Source: Aquirhabdus sp.
GTDB lineage: Bacteria > Pseudomonadota > Gammaproteobacteria > Pseudomonadales > Moraxellaceae
Direction: 5' to 3'
Length of the DNA: 5,778 bases
Assembly: GCA_030151145.1 (NCBI GenBank)
Contig: JASLEL010000095.1
Coordinates: forward strand, 1 to 5,778
Shown: positions 1-5,463 of the stretch, piece after piece
How positions within the stretch are numbered: the stretch's first letter is position 1
Layout of the letters: the number at the start of each line of letters is the position of its first letter
Notes under the pieces: generated by a model
Database searches by the model: none
What the model was told of the DNA's origin: nothing
What the model saw: the letters and a program-made list of their open reading frames with translations, nothing else
Translations under genes and position numbers: made by a program

Positions 1-1886
1 GTCGTGGCGCTACATTACCGCTAGATATTCAGATTCCAACTGGGGCGATGGCCGGCGATATTCTGGAGTGGAGTTTCGTTCAAGATGGATTCATCATCAA
101 CATCGTTTCTCAAACCCTGACATCCGCAGATATCAGTGCAGGTACGGTGACCGTACAGGGCGCGATGAACACGAATCCATGGCGAGGCCTGTCTTGGTCG
201 ACGTCATATGGATCAATGGCATTAGGCGGTAAGGTATATAACGCGACAGCGTCTGTGACTAAAGTTTATCAAGGCGGCCAGTACCGCGGCATATCTGGCG
301 GAGTACAGGCGGCTGTGGAGGTGGTGACCAATACCACGGACATTTCATTTCCGCAGGATACCAATAACGACGGCTTCCTGTCGCTGGGTGAGCTTTCTTT
401 GAATAACAATGTCCTGTCGTCAGTGTCGGTACGCGTTGCCGTCAATAGCGATGATTGGGCGGGTGATACATGGTTCCTGCTGGGTACTGGCGCCAGTTAT
501 TCGGTAGGTCAGAATATCCTCACGCCTACGGATAGCTATCAATATACGGTGACACCGCAAGACATTGCCAATGGTTATGTCATTTGGCCTTTCACCTATG
601 ATCTTCAAGCTGAGGATTACAGTGTCACGATTGTGATTTCCAAGCCGTTTGCCATTACGTCCAAAGCAATCTCTTTAATCGGCTGGTCAAAGATGCCTGC
701 TAACGTGGGCTTGACCGCGATACCTGGCGCTAATCTCAGTGTATCGTTGAATGACTATCCGAAATGGTACCTGCCGCAGGCAAATGTCAGCACGGGTACC
801 AGTCTGACGGTTCCATTGGCTGCACCATATAATGAGACTGGTGCCGTGATCAGTGTCGTGGGTACACCGAGCGATCCGGGGTGGTTCTCTGTTGGACTTT
901 ATCCTGCAAATGGGGCAACTAGCTTTACCCTGACTCATACTGTCACAGCCGCTGATGTGACCGCCGGTCAAGCGGTCCTTGCGACAGGTGCCTTGGCTGA
1001 AAATGCAGAATATACCCTTGTGACTACGATTGCTTTGGGTACGGCAACCGTTGACGCGACGAATGGTGCTCCGCAGACGACATGGTTGTTTACTGCGCCA
1101 CCAAATCCGCTAGGTGTTGCCATTGGCGGTACAGGCCGGGTAGGCCAGTATGCGACGATATCTGCTGGCAATGTTCCGCCATTTATCATGTCCTATGCTG
1201 CTGCCACAGAGTTCACCATCGTCCCCATGATACCAGACGGGCTCCCTAATCCCACGGGTAGCATTGCAGAAGCCGAATATGTGTTCACGCAGGACGGGCA
1301 GGCTGCGATAACAGTCCCAGCCAATGATTATCGTCTGGGCAACAATATCACTTTGACTGCACCTGTGGCTGTGGGTGGTGTGTTTTCGGGTCAAGTTTAT
1401 GCCGTTTATAACCCTTATACCAATTTTGGTCATTATGGTGTAGCCACGACAGAGCTGCTCACGGGACCGACATTCAGCTTTACAACGGACGTCGCAATGC
1501 CTTGCAGTCTCATCTACCAGCAAGCACCTGCGACGCCGGATCACTTTGGTGGGTTTATGATGAGTATGTCCGGCTATCCCAGCACATTTGATCTGAAATA
1601 TCAGCTCTATCAGACCAACAATAACGATGTGTTGCAGGTAGGTGATGTGATCGGCTTCTCGACTGCAATCAGTCGTGGTGTTAACACACCTGAAGGCATG
1701 GTTGTCGTAACGCCGGATTATACGGTGACTGCGGCGGATGTCAGTTCAGGTTATGCAGTGACAACCATCAATCTGCCCGCCAATCCGGGTACTGGCGCGT
1801 TTAACGTGGCGCTCTTCTTTACGATCAAGCGTAACGGCCATTACTTCTATGCAGGGCAGATTCAGCAAGCCTTTGAGGTGTCATAA
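1..1886 (+). CDS. Large Ig-like repeat protein, 5' end outside window
   Basis: The reading frame is open from position 3 to the stop at 1884-1886. An ATG at 48 gives 612 residues, but it has only a weak ribosome site, and homology to the internal modules already begins before it, so the true start is probably upstream of the window. Numbering from that ATG, a motif like T-[VA]-T-A-A-D-[VI]-x-[AS]-G recurs with its Asp at residues 28, 172, 303, 427 (degenerate) and 564. An [AV]-G-D segment often lies 25-45 residues before it. This marks about five beta-rich modules. The TAADxxAG pattern is typical of Ig-like repeats in bacterial surface and adhesin proteins (family knowledge). Residues 104-115 form an EF-hand loop. 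The protein is rich in Thr, Val, Ala and Gly, has one Cys, and shows no membrane segment or C-terminal anchor. It could be a phage appendage, a prophage cargo gene or a host adhesin. I do not recognise the specific gene. Confidence 0.8.
   Translation, partial: RGATLPLDIQIPTGAMAGDILEWSFVQDGFIINIVSQTLTSADISAGTVTVQGAMNTNPWRGLSWSTSYGSMALGGKVYNATASVTKVYQGGQYRGISGGVQAAVEVVTNTTDISFPQDTNNDGFLSLGELSLNNNVLSSVSVRVAVNSDDWAGDTWFLLGTGASYSVGQNILTPTDSYQYTVTPQDIANGYVIWPFTYDLQAEDYSVTIVISKPFAITSKAISLIGWSKMPANVGLTAIPGANLSVSLNDYPKWYLPQANVSTGTSLTVPLAAPYNETGAVISVVGTPSDPGWFSVGLYPANGATSFTLTHTVTAADVTAGQAVLATGALAENAEYTLVTTIALGTATVDATNGAPQTTWLFTAPPNPLGVAIGGTGRVGQYATISAGNVPPFIMSYAAATEFTIVPMIPDGLPNPTGSIAEAEYVFTQDGQAAITVPANDYRLGNNITLTAPVAVGGVFSGQVYAVYNPYTNFGHYGVATTELLTGPTFSFTTDVAMPCSLIYQQAPATPDHFGGFMMSMSGYPSTFDLKYQLYQTNNNDVLQVGDVIGFSTAISRGVNTPEGMVVVTPDYTVTAADVSSGYAVTTINLPANPGTGAFNVALFFTIKRNGHYFYAGQIQQAFEVS
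117..1751 (+). repeat. Five protein-level Ig-like module repeats
   Basis: The conserved strand motif of each module lies at about 117-143, 543-575, 939-968, 1308-1340 (degenerate) and 1719-1751. The distances between the conserved Asp residues are 144, 131, 124 and 137 residues. The copies agree in protein pattern but not in DNA, which indicates old duplication followed by divergence. I aligned them by eye, so the module boundaries are approximate. Confidence 0.6.
357..392 (+). other. EF-hand type calcium-binding loop
   Basis: Residues 104-115 of the repeat protein read DTNNDGFLSLGE. This matches the twelve-position EF-hand loop: Asp1, Asn3, Asp5, Gly6, hydrophobic Leu8, Ser9 and Glu12. Dockerins and other bacterial extracellular Ca-binding proteins use the same loop. 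It sits between the first and second Ig-like modules, where calcium could stiffen the linker (inference). Confidence 0.7.
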
Positions 1887-1922
1887 ATGCCAAGACACGA
1901 GATACAGGTTCCGCTGACTTGA
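1887..1922 (+). other. 11-codon mini-ORF after the repeat gene
   Basis: An ATG follows the repeat-gene stop codon directly, with a purine-rich GAGGTG (1875-1880) six bases upstream. The encoded peptide is MPRHEIQVPLT, then TGA. It may be the leftover 5' end of a deleted gene, a small leader peptide ending 19 bases before the terminator, or chance. Nothing downstream in any frame obviously continues it. Confidence 0.3.
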
Positions 1923-1941
1923 CCTGCTTAAGGTTGATATC

Positions 1942-1965
1942 GCCGCCTGATTAGGCGGCTTTTTT
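1942..1965 (+). terminator. Intrinsic terminator after the repeat gene
   Basis: A perfect 7-bp GC-rich stem, GCCGCCT (1942-1948) with AGGCGGC (1953-1959), closes a GATT tetraloop and is followed by six T (1960-1965). It separates the repeat gene from the phage structural genes. Confidence 0.9.
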
Positions 1966-2054
1966 GATGGCTGTGCAAGATCCTCTTGTTGATCAGGACC
2001 CGAACATAAACAGGGCAGCGCAATGCGCCTAAAGCCTCATTTCCATATGTATTT

Positions 2055-2060
2055 TATGAT
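2055..2060 (+). promoter_or_regulatory. Weak -10-like box before the structural genes
   Basis: TATGAT lies 11 bases before the ATG at 2072, in the AT-rich end of the 106-base gap that follows the terminator. No convincing -35 hexamer is found 15-18 bases upstream. The gap also holds a small GCGC-AAT-GCGC hairpin at 2018-2028. This is offered only because transcription must either start here or read through from the left. Confidence 0.2.
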
Positions 2061-2071
2061 AGAGAAACCTT

Positions 2072-2398
2072 ATGGATAATCTTCCGATTTTACAGCTTTA
2101 TCAAGGCGATACTTTCAGTCGTCAGGTGGCGACGCCTTATGTGCCTTTATCGAACTTTCAGATCAGCGCCATGGGGCGAACGCAGGCGGGTATAAAGCTC
2201 TGCGACTTCACGATCACACCACTCGATCAAACCGCCAATCCTGGCGGTTTTTTATTGGGGATTGCGGATACGGCCAGCCTGCCTGCAGGCGAGATGATCG
2301 TGGATTTTGAGGTGATCGACATCAGCCAGACGCCGCCGGTGCAGCGTCATACGCGCAAGTTCAAGATTCTGGTGCAAGGAGTCATTACCCATGCCTGA
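2072..2398 (+). CDS. Small phage structural protein, 108 aa
   Basis: The protein begins MDNLPILQLYQGDTF and ends in a beta-rich segment (FEVIDIS...KFKILVQG). Small proteins with a similar Q-G-D-x-F/[FW]-S-R opening often stand directly before collagen-hinged fibre proteins in tailed-phage late operons (family recollection, no search run), so a tail, baseplate or fibre-attachment role is inferred. The start has only a weak ribosome site (AGAGA at 2061-2065), unlike the strong AAGGAG sites of the next genes. The 3' end overlaps the next gene by 8 bases. An intrinsic-terminator-like hairpin lies inside the coding sequence at 2229-2253, covering codons for Q-T-A-N-P-G-G-F-L. There is no signal peptide or membrane segment. 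Confidence 0.8.
   Translation: MDNLPILQLYQGDTFSRQVATPYVPLSNFQISAMGRTQAGIKLCDFTITPLDQTANPGGFLLGIADTASLPAGEMIVDFEVIDISQTPPVQRHTRKFKILVQGVITHA
2229..2253 (+). terminator. Terminator-like hairpin inside the 108-aa gene
   Basis: AAACCGCC (2229-2236) pairs perfectly with GGCGGTTT (2243-2250) around a six-base loop. The T run covers 2248-2253, giving an 8-bp stem followed by U residues. It begins about 157 bases into the coding sequence. Translating ribosomes could block the hairpin, so it may act only when translation is poor or antitermination is absent. Confidence 0.65.
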
Positions 2399-2915
2399 TG
2401 CGATTCAGATCATCGATCAGCCGCCCGATCAACTGGTGATCACGGCAGACACGCCACCTCAGATCGTGATTCAGGCGCAGACACCCGATATGGTCCAGCT
2501 TTCGACCGAGACGGTCGTCGTGGGTCCCAAAGGTGATCCCGGCGTCAGTGACTATGTCGGGACCTTTGTCGCGGGGCAGGACATCGTGGCGGGTCAGCCG
2601 GTCTATATCTCGCGGCAAAACCGCCTGCTGATGGTGGCGGACTCCAGCACTTATCTGTCGGCCTTTGTGATTGGCTTTGCGGTTGAAGACATCAAGGCAG
2701 GCTTTGCCGGAGATGTCAAAAAAGGCGATTTCACCTTGTCCGACTGGACCGAGTTGGCAGGCGCTGCATCACTGCAACCCGGCTATCCGTATTTTTTAAA
2801 TGGTCGTGGCATGTTGTCCTATGTGCCGCCGACCGTGGGGGGATTCATCGCTATTGGCGAAGCGCTCACCGCACAAACCCTGTTCTTTAAACCTTCATTT
2901 CCTATTCAGCTCTAA
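2391..2915 (+). CDS. Phage fibre-type protein with collagen-like hinge
   Basis: AAGGAG (2376-2381) lies nine bases before this ATG, which sits inside the end of the previous gene. Residues 1-43 are short Pro- and Val/Ile-rich beta segments (P-P-D-Q-L-V-I-T, P-P-Q-I-V-I-Q, P-D-M-V-Q-L-S), followed by a collagen-like GPKGDPG hinge at 45-51. Residues about 57-174 form a beta domain with landmarks GQPVYIS, VIGFAVEDIKAG, GDFTLSDW, YFLNGRG and PPTVGGFIAIGEAL, ending in PIQL. Such domains are common in phage head- and tail-fibre proteins (family knowledge), so this is likely a virion surface decoration or fibre subunit. The C-terminal domain is recognisably related to that of the next gene. The exact virion location is unknown. 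Confidence 0.85.
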   Translation: MPDAIQIIDQPPDQLVITADTPPQIVIQAQTPDMVQLSTETVVVGPKGDPGVSDYVGTFVAGQDIVAGQPVYISRQNRLLMVADSSTYLSAFVIGFAVEDIKAGFAGDVKKGDFTLSDWTELAGAASLQPGYPYFLNGRGMLSYVPPTVGGFIAIGEALTAQTLFFKPSFPIQL

Positions 2916-2927
2916 GGAGTCAAACAC

Positions 2928-3416
2928 ATGGCCATTCGTCAACCTCTCGTCCTCGGCAGCGACGGTACTGTTCAGCAATTGCAATCCGGTGACACCATTC
3001 AGGCACCCACCAATACCCCGTCGATCCGTTCGATCACCAATGCCGAGTCGTCGGCGTCGCTGTCGTTCGGCATGCCGATTTATTCCAGTGGTGCTGACTC
3101 GGTCAAGCGTGCGCAGGGCAATACCAAGAGCACTTCCAAGCTGGCAGGTCTGGTCTATGACGCGACCATCGCCGCAGGCGCATCGGGCAATATCGCCCAG
3201 TCCGGCGTGCTGGTCGGCACCACGACCCAGTGGGATGCCGTCGCGGGTACCACAGGTGGTCTGACCTTCGGCACACTGTATTTTCTGGATCCTGCAAACG
3301 TTGGCAAGATCACCTCCGTCGTGCCATCCACCGTCGGTCAGTGCAATGTGCTGGTCGGTACGGCTTTGAGCACCACGGAGCTGGAGCTGCAGATCGCACA
3401 GCCCATCCTGCTGTAA
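2928..3416 (+). CDS. Phage fibre/decoration protein, 162 aa
   Basis: The ribosome site AAGGAG (2914-2919) overlaps the previous stop codon and lies eight bases before the ATG. Residues 1-24 form a short conserved segment ending QQLQSGD, which the next gene also carries. Residues about 35-162 match the C-terminal domain of the previous gene: MPIYSS, GLVYDATIAAGASG, QWDAVAGTTGGL, LYFLDPANVGKITSVVPSTVG, GTALSTTEL, and a terminal PILL. The W-D-A-V-A-G-T-T-G-G-L-T stretch is familiar from phage fibre and head-decoration proteins (recollection). A virion surface protein is likely. GC content is visibly higher here (41 of 60 bases G/C at 3181-3240) than in the left repeat gene (30 of 60 at 901-960); these are hand-picked samples. 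Confidence 0.85.
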   Translation: MAIRQPLVLGSDGTVQQLQSGDTIQAPTNTPSIRSITNAESSASLSFGMPIYSSGADSVKRAQGNTKSTSKLAGLVYDATIAAGASGNIAQSGVLVGTTTQWDAVAGTTGGLTFGTLYFLDPANVGKITSVVPSTVGQCNVLVGTALSTTELELQIAQPILL

Positions 3417-3428
3417 GGGAGAACCATC

Positions 3429-4172
3429 ATGACCGCAAGAACGCCTCTGGTGGTCGGTGGCGATGGCCTGCCACAGCAGCTACAGTCGGGTGATAGCCTG
3501 AGTTTGTATGAGTCGTTTGCACAGAGCCGCTGGCTGCACTGTGATTTTGACGGGCTCAATGCAGGCGGTGTGGCGAATGGTGCTATTTCTAGCGGGACAT
3601 ATTCGGCCATTGTCGATGGTGCTAATACCTATGGCGTGGTGCAGATGTCCTCATCCACCACCGCCAGCAGTGGCTACTATCTGGGCTGGGTGACCGGGCA
3701 GACTTATGTCACGACCGGCAATATCTTTCGCACTATCTTTAACCTGCCAGCAGCACAGTCGACCCGGTCGGTTCGTCTTGGCTGGCAGAACAGTGCCAAC
3801 GCCGCAACGCCCAGCTCAGGCGCATGGCTCAGCATCTCGGATGCCACCGTGCAAGCCAGTTTTGCGTCTGTCGCCGAGTCCCATACACAGGGGAGCGCAA
3901 TCCTGTCTTATGGCATCTATCTGGTTGCGGATATCGAAGTGACGAGCGCAACATCGGTACGCTATGTCATCTGGGATCTGCTGGCGGGGACCAAGTATTT
4001 CGACCAGACCATCACGCTGACCAACAATATCGCAACCAACGTCAATAACAGCCCCATAGGCTGGGCCTTAAGCCTTGCGACCTCATCAGGGACCAGTGCG
4101 ATTGCCTTGATGAAGCTCGACTATATCGGACGTGGGGTGGCCCGACCGGCTGCCATCGTCACACCCAACTAG
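3429..4172 (+). CDS. Phage appendage protein, lectin-like C-terminal domain
   Basis: AAGGGAG (3415-3421) overlaps the previous stop codon and lies seven bases before the ATG. Residues 1-24 match the N-terminus of the upstream gene at 15 of 24 positions (R-x-P-L-V, G-x-D-G, QQLQSGD), suggesting a shared virion-attachment segment. The rest differs: a roughly 220-residue beta-rich region with RSVRLGWQ, GAWLSISD, YLVADIEV, VRYVIWDLL and a closing ALMKLDYIGRG. That pattern resembles the concanavalin-like jelly-roll domains at the ends of phage fibres, which often bind surface glycans. The fold is inferred from pattern alone. It is the last structural gene before the lysis cassette and is followed at once by two hairpins with T runs. 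Confidence 0.85.
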   Translation: MTARTPLVVGGDGLPQQLQSGDSLSLYESFAQSRWLHCDFDGLNAGGVANGAISSGTYSAIVDGANTYGVVQMSSSTTASSGYYLGWVTGQTYVTTGNIFRTIFNLPAAQSTRSVRLGWQNSANAATPSSGAWLSISDATVQASFASVAESHTQGSAILSYGIYLVADIEVTSATSVRYVIWDLLAGTKYFDQTITLTNNIATNVNNSPIGWALSLATSSGTSAIALMKLDYIGRGVARPAAIVTPN

Positions 4173-4195
4173 GCTGGTCTTCATCCCAGCTTTTA
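4171..4195 (+). terminator. Weak hairpin with T run at the appendage gene stop
   Basis: AGGCTGG (4171-4177) pairs with CCAGCTT (4186-4192, one G-T pair) around an eight-base loop. TTTT covers 4191-4194. It overlaps the stop codon and precedes a stronger terminator by about 10 bases, so it may be the first of a tandem pair. Confidence 0.4.
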
Positions 4196-4205
4196 TTCAT
4201 TGATG

Positions 4206-4231
4206 AGCCTCCCTTTGCGGAGGCTTTTTTT
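4206..4231 (+). terminator. Intrinsic terminator before the lysis genes
   Basis: AGCCTCC (4206-4212) pairs perfectly with GGAGGCT (4219-4225) around a six-base loop, and the T run covers 4225-4231. Only four bases separate it from the ribosome site of the next gene. Lysis-gene transcription must therefore read through it or start upstream inside the structural genes. Confidence 0.9.
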
Positions 4232-4245
4232 ATTCAGGAGTCGCC

Positions 4246-4461
4246 ATGCATCTGTCGCAAACCGATCTCTATCTGATCGGTGCCGCGTGCTGGCTGTTCA
4301 GCCAGATCATCGCCAAGACCGGTACCCCGCCATGGCTGCCCGCGTGGGCGGTCGTGATCGTCAATCTGATTGCCGCCAACTGGGGCAAATCCACTAATGC
4401 CGAGTCTGAGCCTGTTGATGCACTGTCAGGCACTGATCAGGCCGGGAAGGACCAGCCATGA
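4246..4461 (+). CDS. Small two-TM phage lysis-region membrane protein
   Basis: AGGAG (4236-4240) lies five bases before the ATG. The 71-residue product has two hydrophobic segments, at about 7-24 (DLYLIGAACWLFSQIIAK) and 30-46 (WLPAWAVVIVNLIAANW), joined by a short Gly/Pro turn. A hydrophilic, acidic tail follows from residue 48. Its size, topology and place as first gene of the lysis cassette suggest a class II-type holin, an antiholin, or a small membrane partner of the next holin. It overlaps the next gene by four bases (ATGA), so the two are probably translationally coupled. I do not recognise a specific family. Confidence 0.75.
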   Translation: MHLSQTDLYLIGAACWLFSQIIAKTGTPPWLPAWAVVIVNLIAANWGKSTNAESEPVDALSGTDQAGKDQP

Positions 4462-4718
4462 ACGTCTCTCAGCAAGTCTCAACCGCCGTCGCCAAAGTCA
4501 CGCCACCCGTGGGGGTGGTCATCATGGGGCACTTCGTCACCATGAATGATGCGGTGCAGGTGGTCACGTTGATCTATGTGCTCGTGCAACTGGCGTATTT
4601 GGCCGCCAAGTGGCAGCGCGAAGCGCAAGACCGCCACGCTCAAGAACGCAACAGACAGGATCGCAAACAGCAGGATCGCCCAGACCAGAATATCAACAGT
4701 CAGGAGCACAGCAAATGA
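4458..4718 (+). CDS. Phage holin-like protein, 86 aa
   Basis: GAAGGA (4446-4451) lies six bases before the ATG, which overlaps the previous stop codon as ATGA. Hydrophobic stretches at about 15-30 (TPPVGVVIMGHF) and 32-50 (AVQVVTLIYVLVQLAYLAA) are followed by K-W and a strongly charged tail rich in Gln, Arg and Asp. Two helices with a T-x-[IL]-Y-x-[IL]-[VL]-Q-x-x-Y-[IL] second segment ending in KW resemble the HP1-type holin family (recollection). Such holins open the inner membrane at a set time; with a SAR endolysin, a pinholin that only depolarises it would be enough. The final codons overlap the endolysin start. Membrane topology has not been calculated. Confidence 0.8.
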   Translation: MNVSQQVSTAVAKVTPPVGVVIMGHFVTMNDAVQVVTLIYVLVQLAYLAAKWQREAQDRHAQERNRQDRKQQDRPDQNINSQEHSK

Positions 4719-5200
4719 CGGTACTCAGTAATAAGAAAACCGTCGCCGGTGCATTGGTACTGGCGGGCGCTGCGCTGGTGTCTTATGTCAGCCAGCATGA
4801 GGGCACGCGCCATGTGCCGTATCGTGATCAGGGCGGGGTGTGGACGGTCTGTCAGGGTCATACCGGTCGGGATGTGGTGCCGGGCAAGCGCTATACGCAG
4901 ACCGAGTGTGATGCGTTCCTTGCGTCTGATCTTGCGGTGGCGGGGCGGGGCGTACTGTCCTGTGTGCATGTCCCGCTCAATCAGCACCAGTACGATGCCT
5001 TGACAGACTTTGCCTTTAATATCGGTGTGGGTGGTTTCTGCCGCTCATCTATCGCGGTCGAGCTGAATCAGCGTCACTATACCGATGCGTGTAATCGTCT
5101 GATGCTGTATGACCACATCGGCAATACCGTCAATGCAGGTCTACGCAACCGCCGCGAGGATGAGCGCAAGCTGTGTCTGACTGCGGTGGCGTTCAGTTGA
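4715..5200 (+). CDS. SAR endolysin, GH24 lysozyme (P21-like)
   Basis: This enzyme cleaves the glycan strands of peptidoglycan for phage lysis. I start it at the ATG at 4715, which overlaps the holin stop as ATGA and has AGGAG (4702-4706) eight bases upstream; this gives 161 residues. An in-frame ATG at 4610 would add 35 residues out of frame over the holin tail. Residues 9-25 form a Gly/Ala-rich hydrophobic signal-anchor-release segment. The catalytic triad Glu29, Asp38 and Thr44 has the same 9- and 6-residue spacing as T4 lysozyme Glu11, Asp20 and Thr26. GVWTVCQGHTG, QYDALTDFAFNIGVG and GLRNRREDE are GH24 hallmarks close to the phage 21 enzyme. There are six Cys (46, 65, 83, 109, 126, 154) and none in the anchor, so activation by disulfide exchange from an anchor Cys, as in P1, is unlikely. 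Confidence 0.95.
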   Translation: MTVLSNKKTVAGALVLAGAALVSYVSQHEGTRHVPYRDQGGVWTVCQGHTGRDVVPGKRYTQTECDAFLASDLAVAGRGVLSCVHVPLNQHQYDALTDFAFNIGVGGFCRSSIAVELNQRHYTDACNRLMLYDHIGNTVNAGLRNRREDERKLCLTAVAFS

Positions 5201-5227
5201 TCTGATCTAAAAATACGCGGATGCACT

Positions 5228-5255
5228 TTGATTTCTGGTGGGTTTGGTGTAAGAT
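5228..5255 (+). promoter_or_regulatory. Sigma-70 promoter of tRNA-Lys
   Basis: TTGATT (-35, 5228-5233) and TAAGAT (-10, 5250-5255) are 16 bases apart. A GC-rich stretch (5257-5263) follows the -10 box, as is typical of stringently controlled stable-RNA promoters. Transcription would start near 5262. Its integrity places the left prophage edge at or before about 5227. Confidence 0.65.
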
Positions 5256-5263
5256 TCGCGTCC

Positions 5264-5285
5264 TCAATGGATATGCAGCCATTGA
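5264..5285 (+). other. Hairpin in the tRNA 5' leader
   Basis: TCAATGG (5264-5270) pairs with CCATTGA (5279-5285) around an eight-base loop, ending eight bases before the mature tRNA 5' end. It could influence leader processing by RNase P or RNase E. The function is inferred only. Confidence 0.4.
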
Positions 5286-5293
5286 TGCGTATC

Positions 5294-5369
5294 GGGTTGT
5301 TAGCTCAGTTGGTAGAGCAGCGGACTCTTAATCCGTAGGTCGATGGTTCGAGCCCATCACAACCCACCA
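5294..5369 (+). tRNA. tRNA-Lys (anticodon CTT), CCA encoded
   Basis: The 76-base cloverleaf is complete. The acceptor stem is GGGTTGT (5294-5300) with ACAACCC (5359-5365). The D stem is GCTC/GAGC. The anticodon stem is GCGGA/TCCGT with loop CTCTTAA, placing anticodon CTT at 5327-5329 to read AAG. The T stem is GATGG/CCATC around TTCGAGC. Discriminator A5366 is followed by an encoded CCA (5367-5369). It has its own promoter, leader and terminator, as expected of a host gene. It lies between two mobile elements, and its 3' half is the likely attachment site of the right-hand one. Confidence 0.97.
5342..5369 (+). other. Candidate attachment site at the tRNA 3' end
   Basis: Tyrosine-recombinase elements often insert at tRNA T-arm and 3'-end sequences, leaving the tRNA intact next to the integrase gene. 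That is the arrangement here: tRNA, terminator, then integrase 157 bases on. No second copy of this sequence in the same direction is in the window, so the core cannot be delimited. Confidence 0.4.
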
Positions 5370-5403
5370 AATCCCTATTCGGCCTAGTTCGCCATTGTTC
5401 ATT

Positions 5404-5436
5404 AAGCCCTTTGTTATCAATACTTAGGGCTTTTTT
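5404..5436 (+). terminator. Intrinsic terminator of tRNA-Lys
   Basis: AAGCCCT (5404-5410) pairs with AGGGCTT (5426-5432) across a 15-base loop, and a six-T run covers 5431-5436. It lies 34 bases past the CCA end. Confidence 0.75.
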
Positions 5437-5463
5437 GTGTCTGTCACAGTTCGTCCTAAACCA

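Noticed and set aside
48..50. ATG at 48 as the true start of the repeat protein
   Set aside because: The frame is open to the window edge, module-like sequence begins before it, and the ribosome site is weak.
1110..1544. Minus-strand 144-codon ORF
   Set aside because: It lies wholly opposite the repeat gene and its translation (many Arg, Cys, His) has no domain-like pattern, so it is a shadow. Those at 420-608, 687-971 and 968-1189 were rejected for the same reason.
1976..1988. CAAGA-TCC-TCTTG inverted repeat as an operator
   Set aside because: Five base pairs with a three-base loop is expected by chance, and no second copy or promoter lies beside it.
2800..3264. Plus-strand 154-codon ORF across the fibre gene junction
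   Set aside because: It is in another frame over two well-supported genes, has low-complexity Arg/Ser/Pro composition and no ribosome site.
4610..4714. 35-residue N-terminal extension of the endolysin
   Set aside because: It is the out-of-frame shadow of the charged holin tail, has no ribosome site, and would put a hydrophilic leader before the SAR anchor. The ATG at 4715 has AGGAG and the ATGA overlap.
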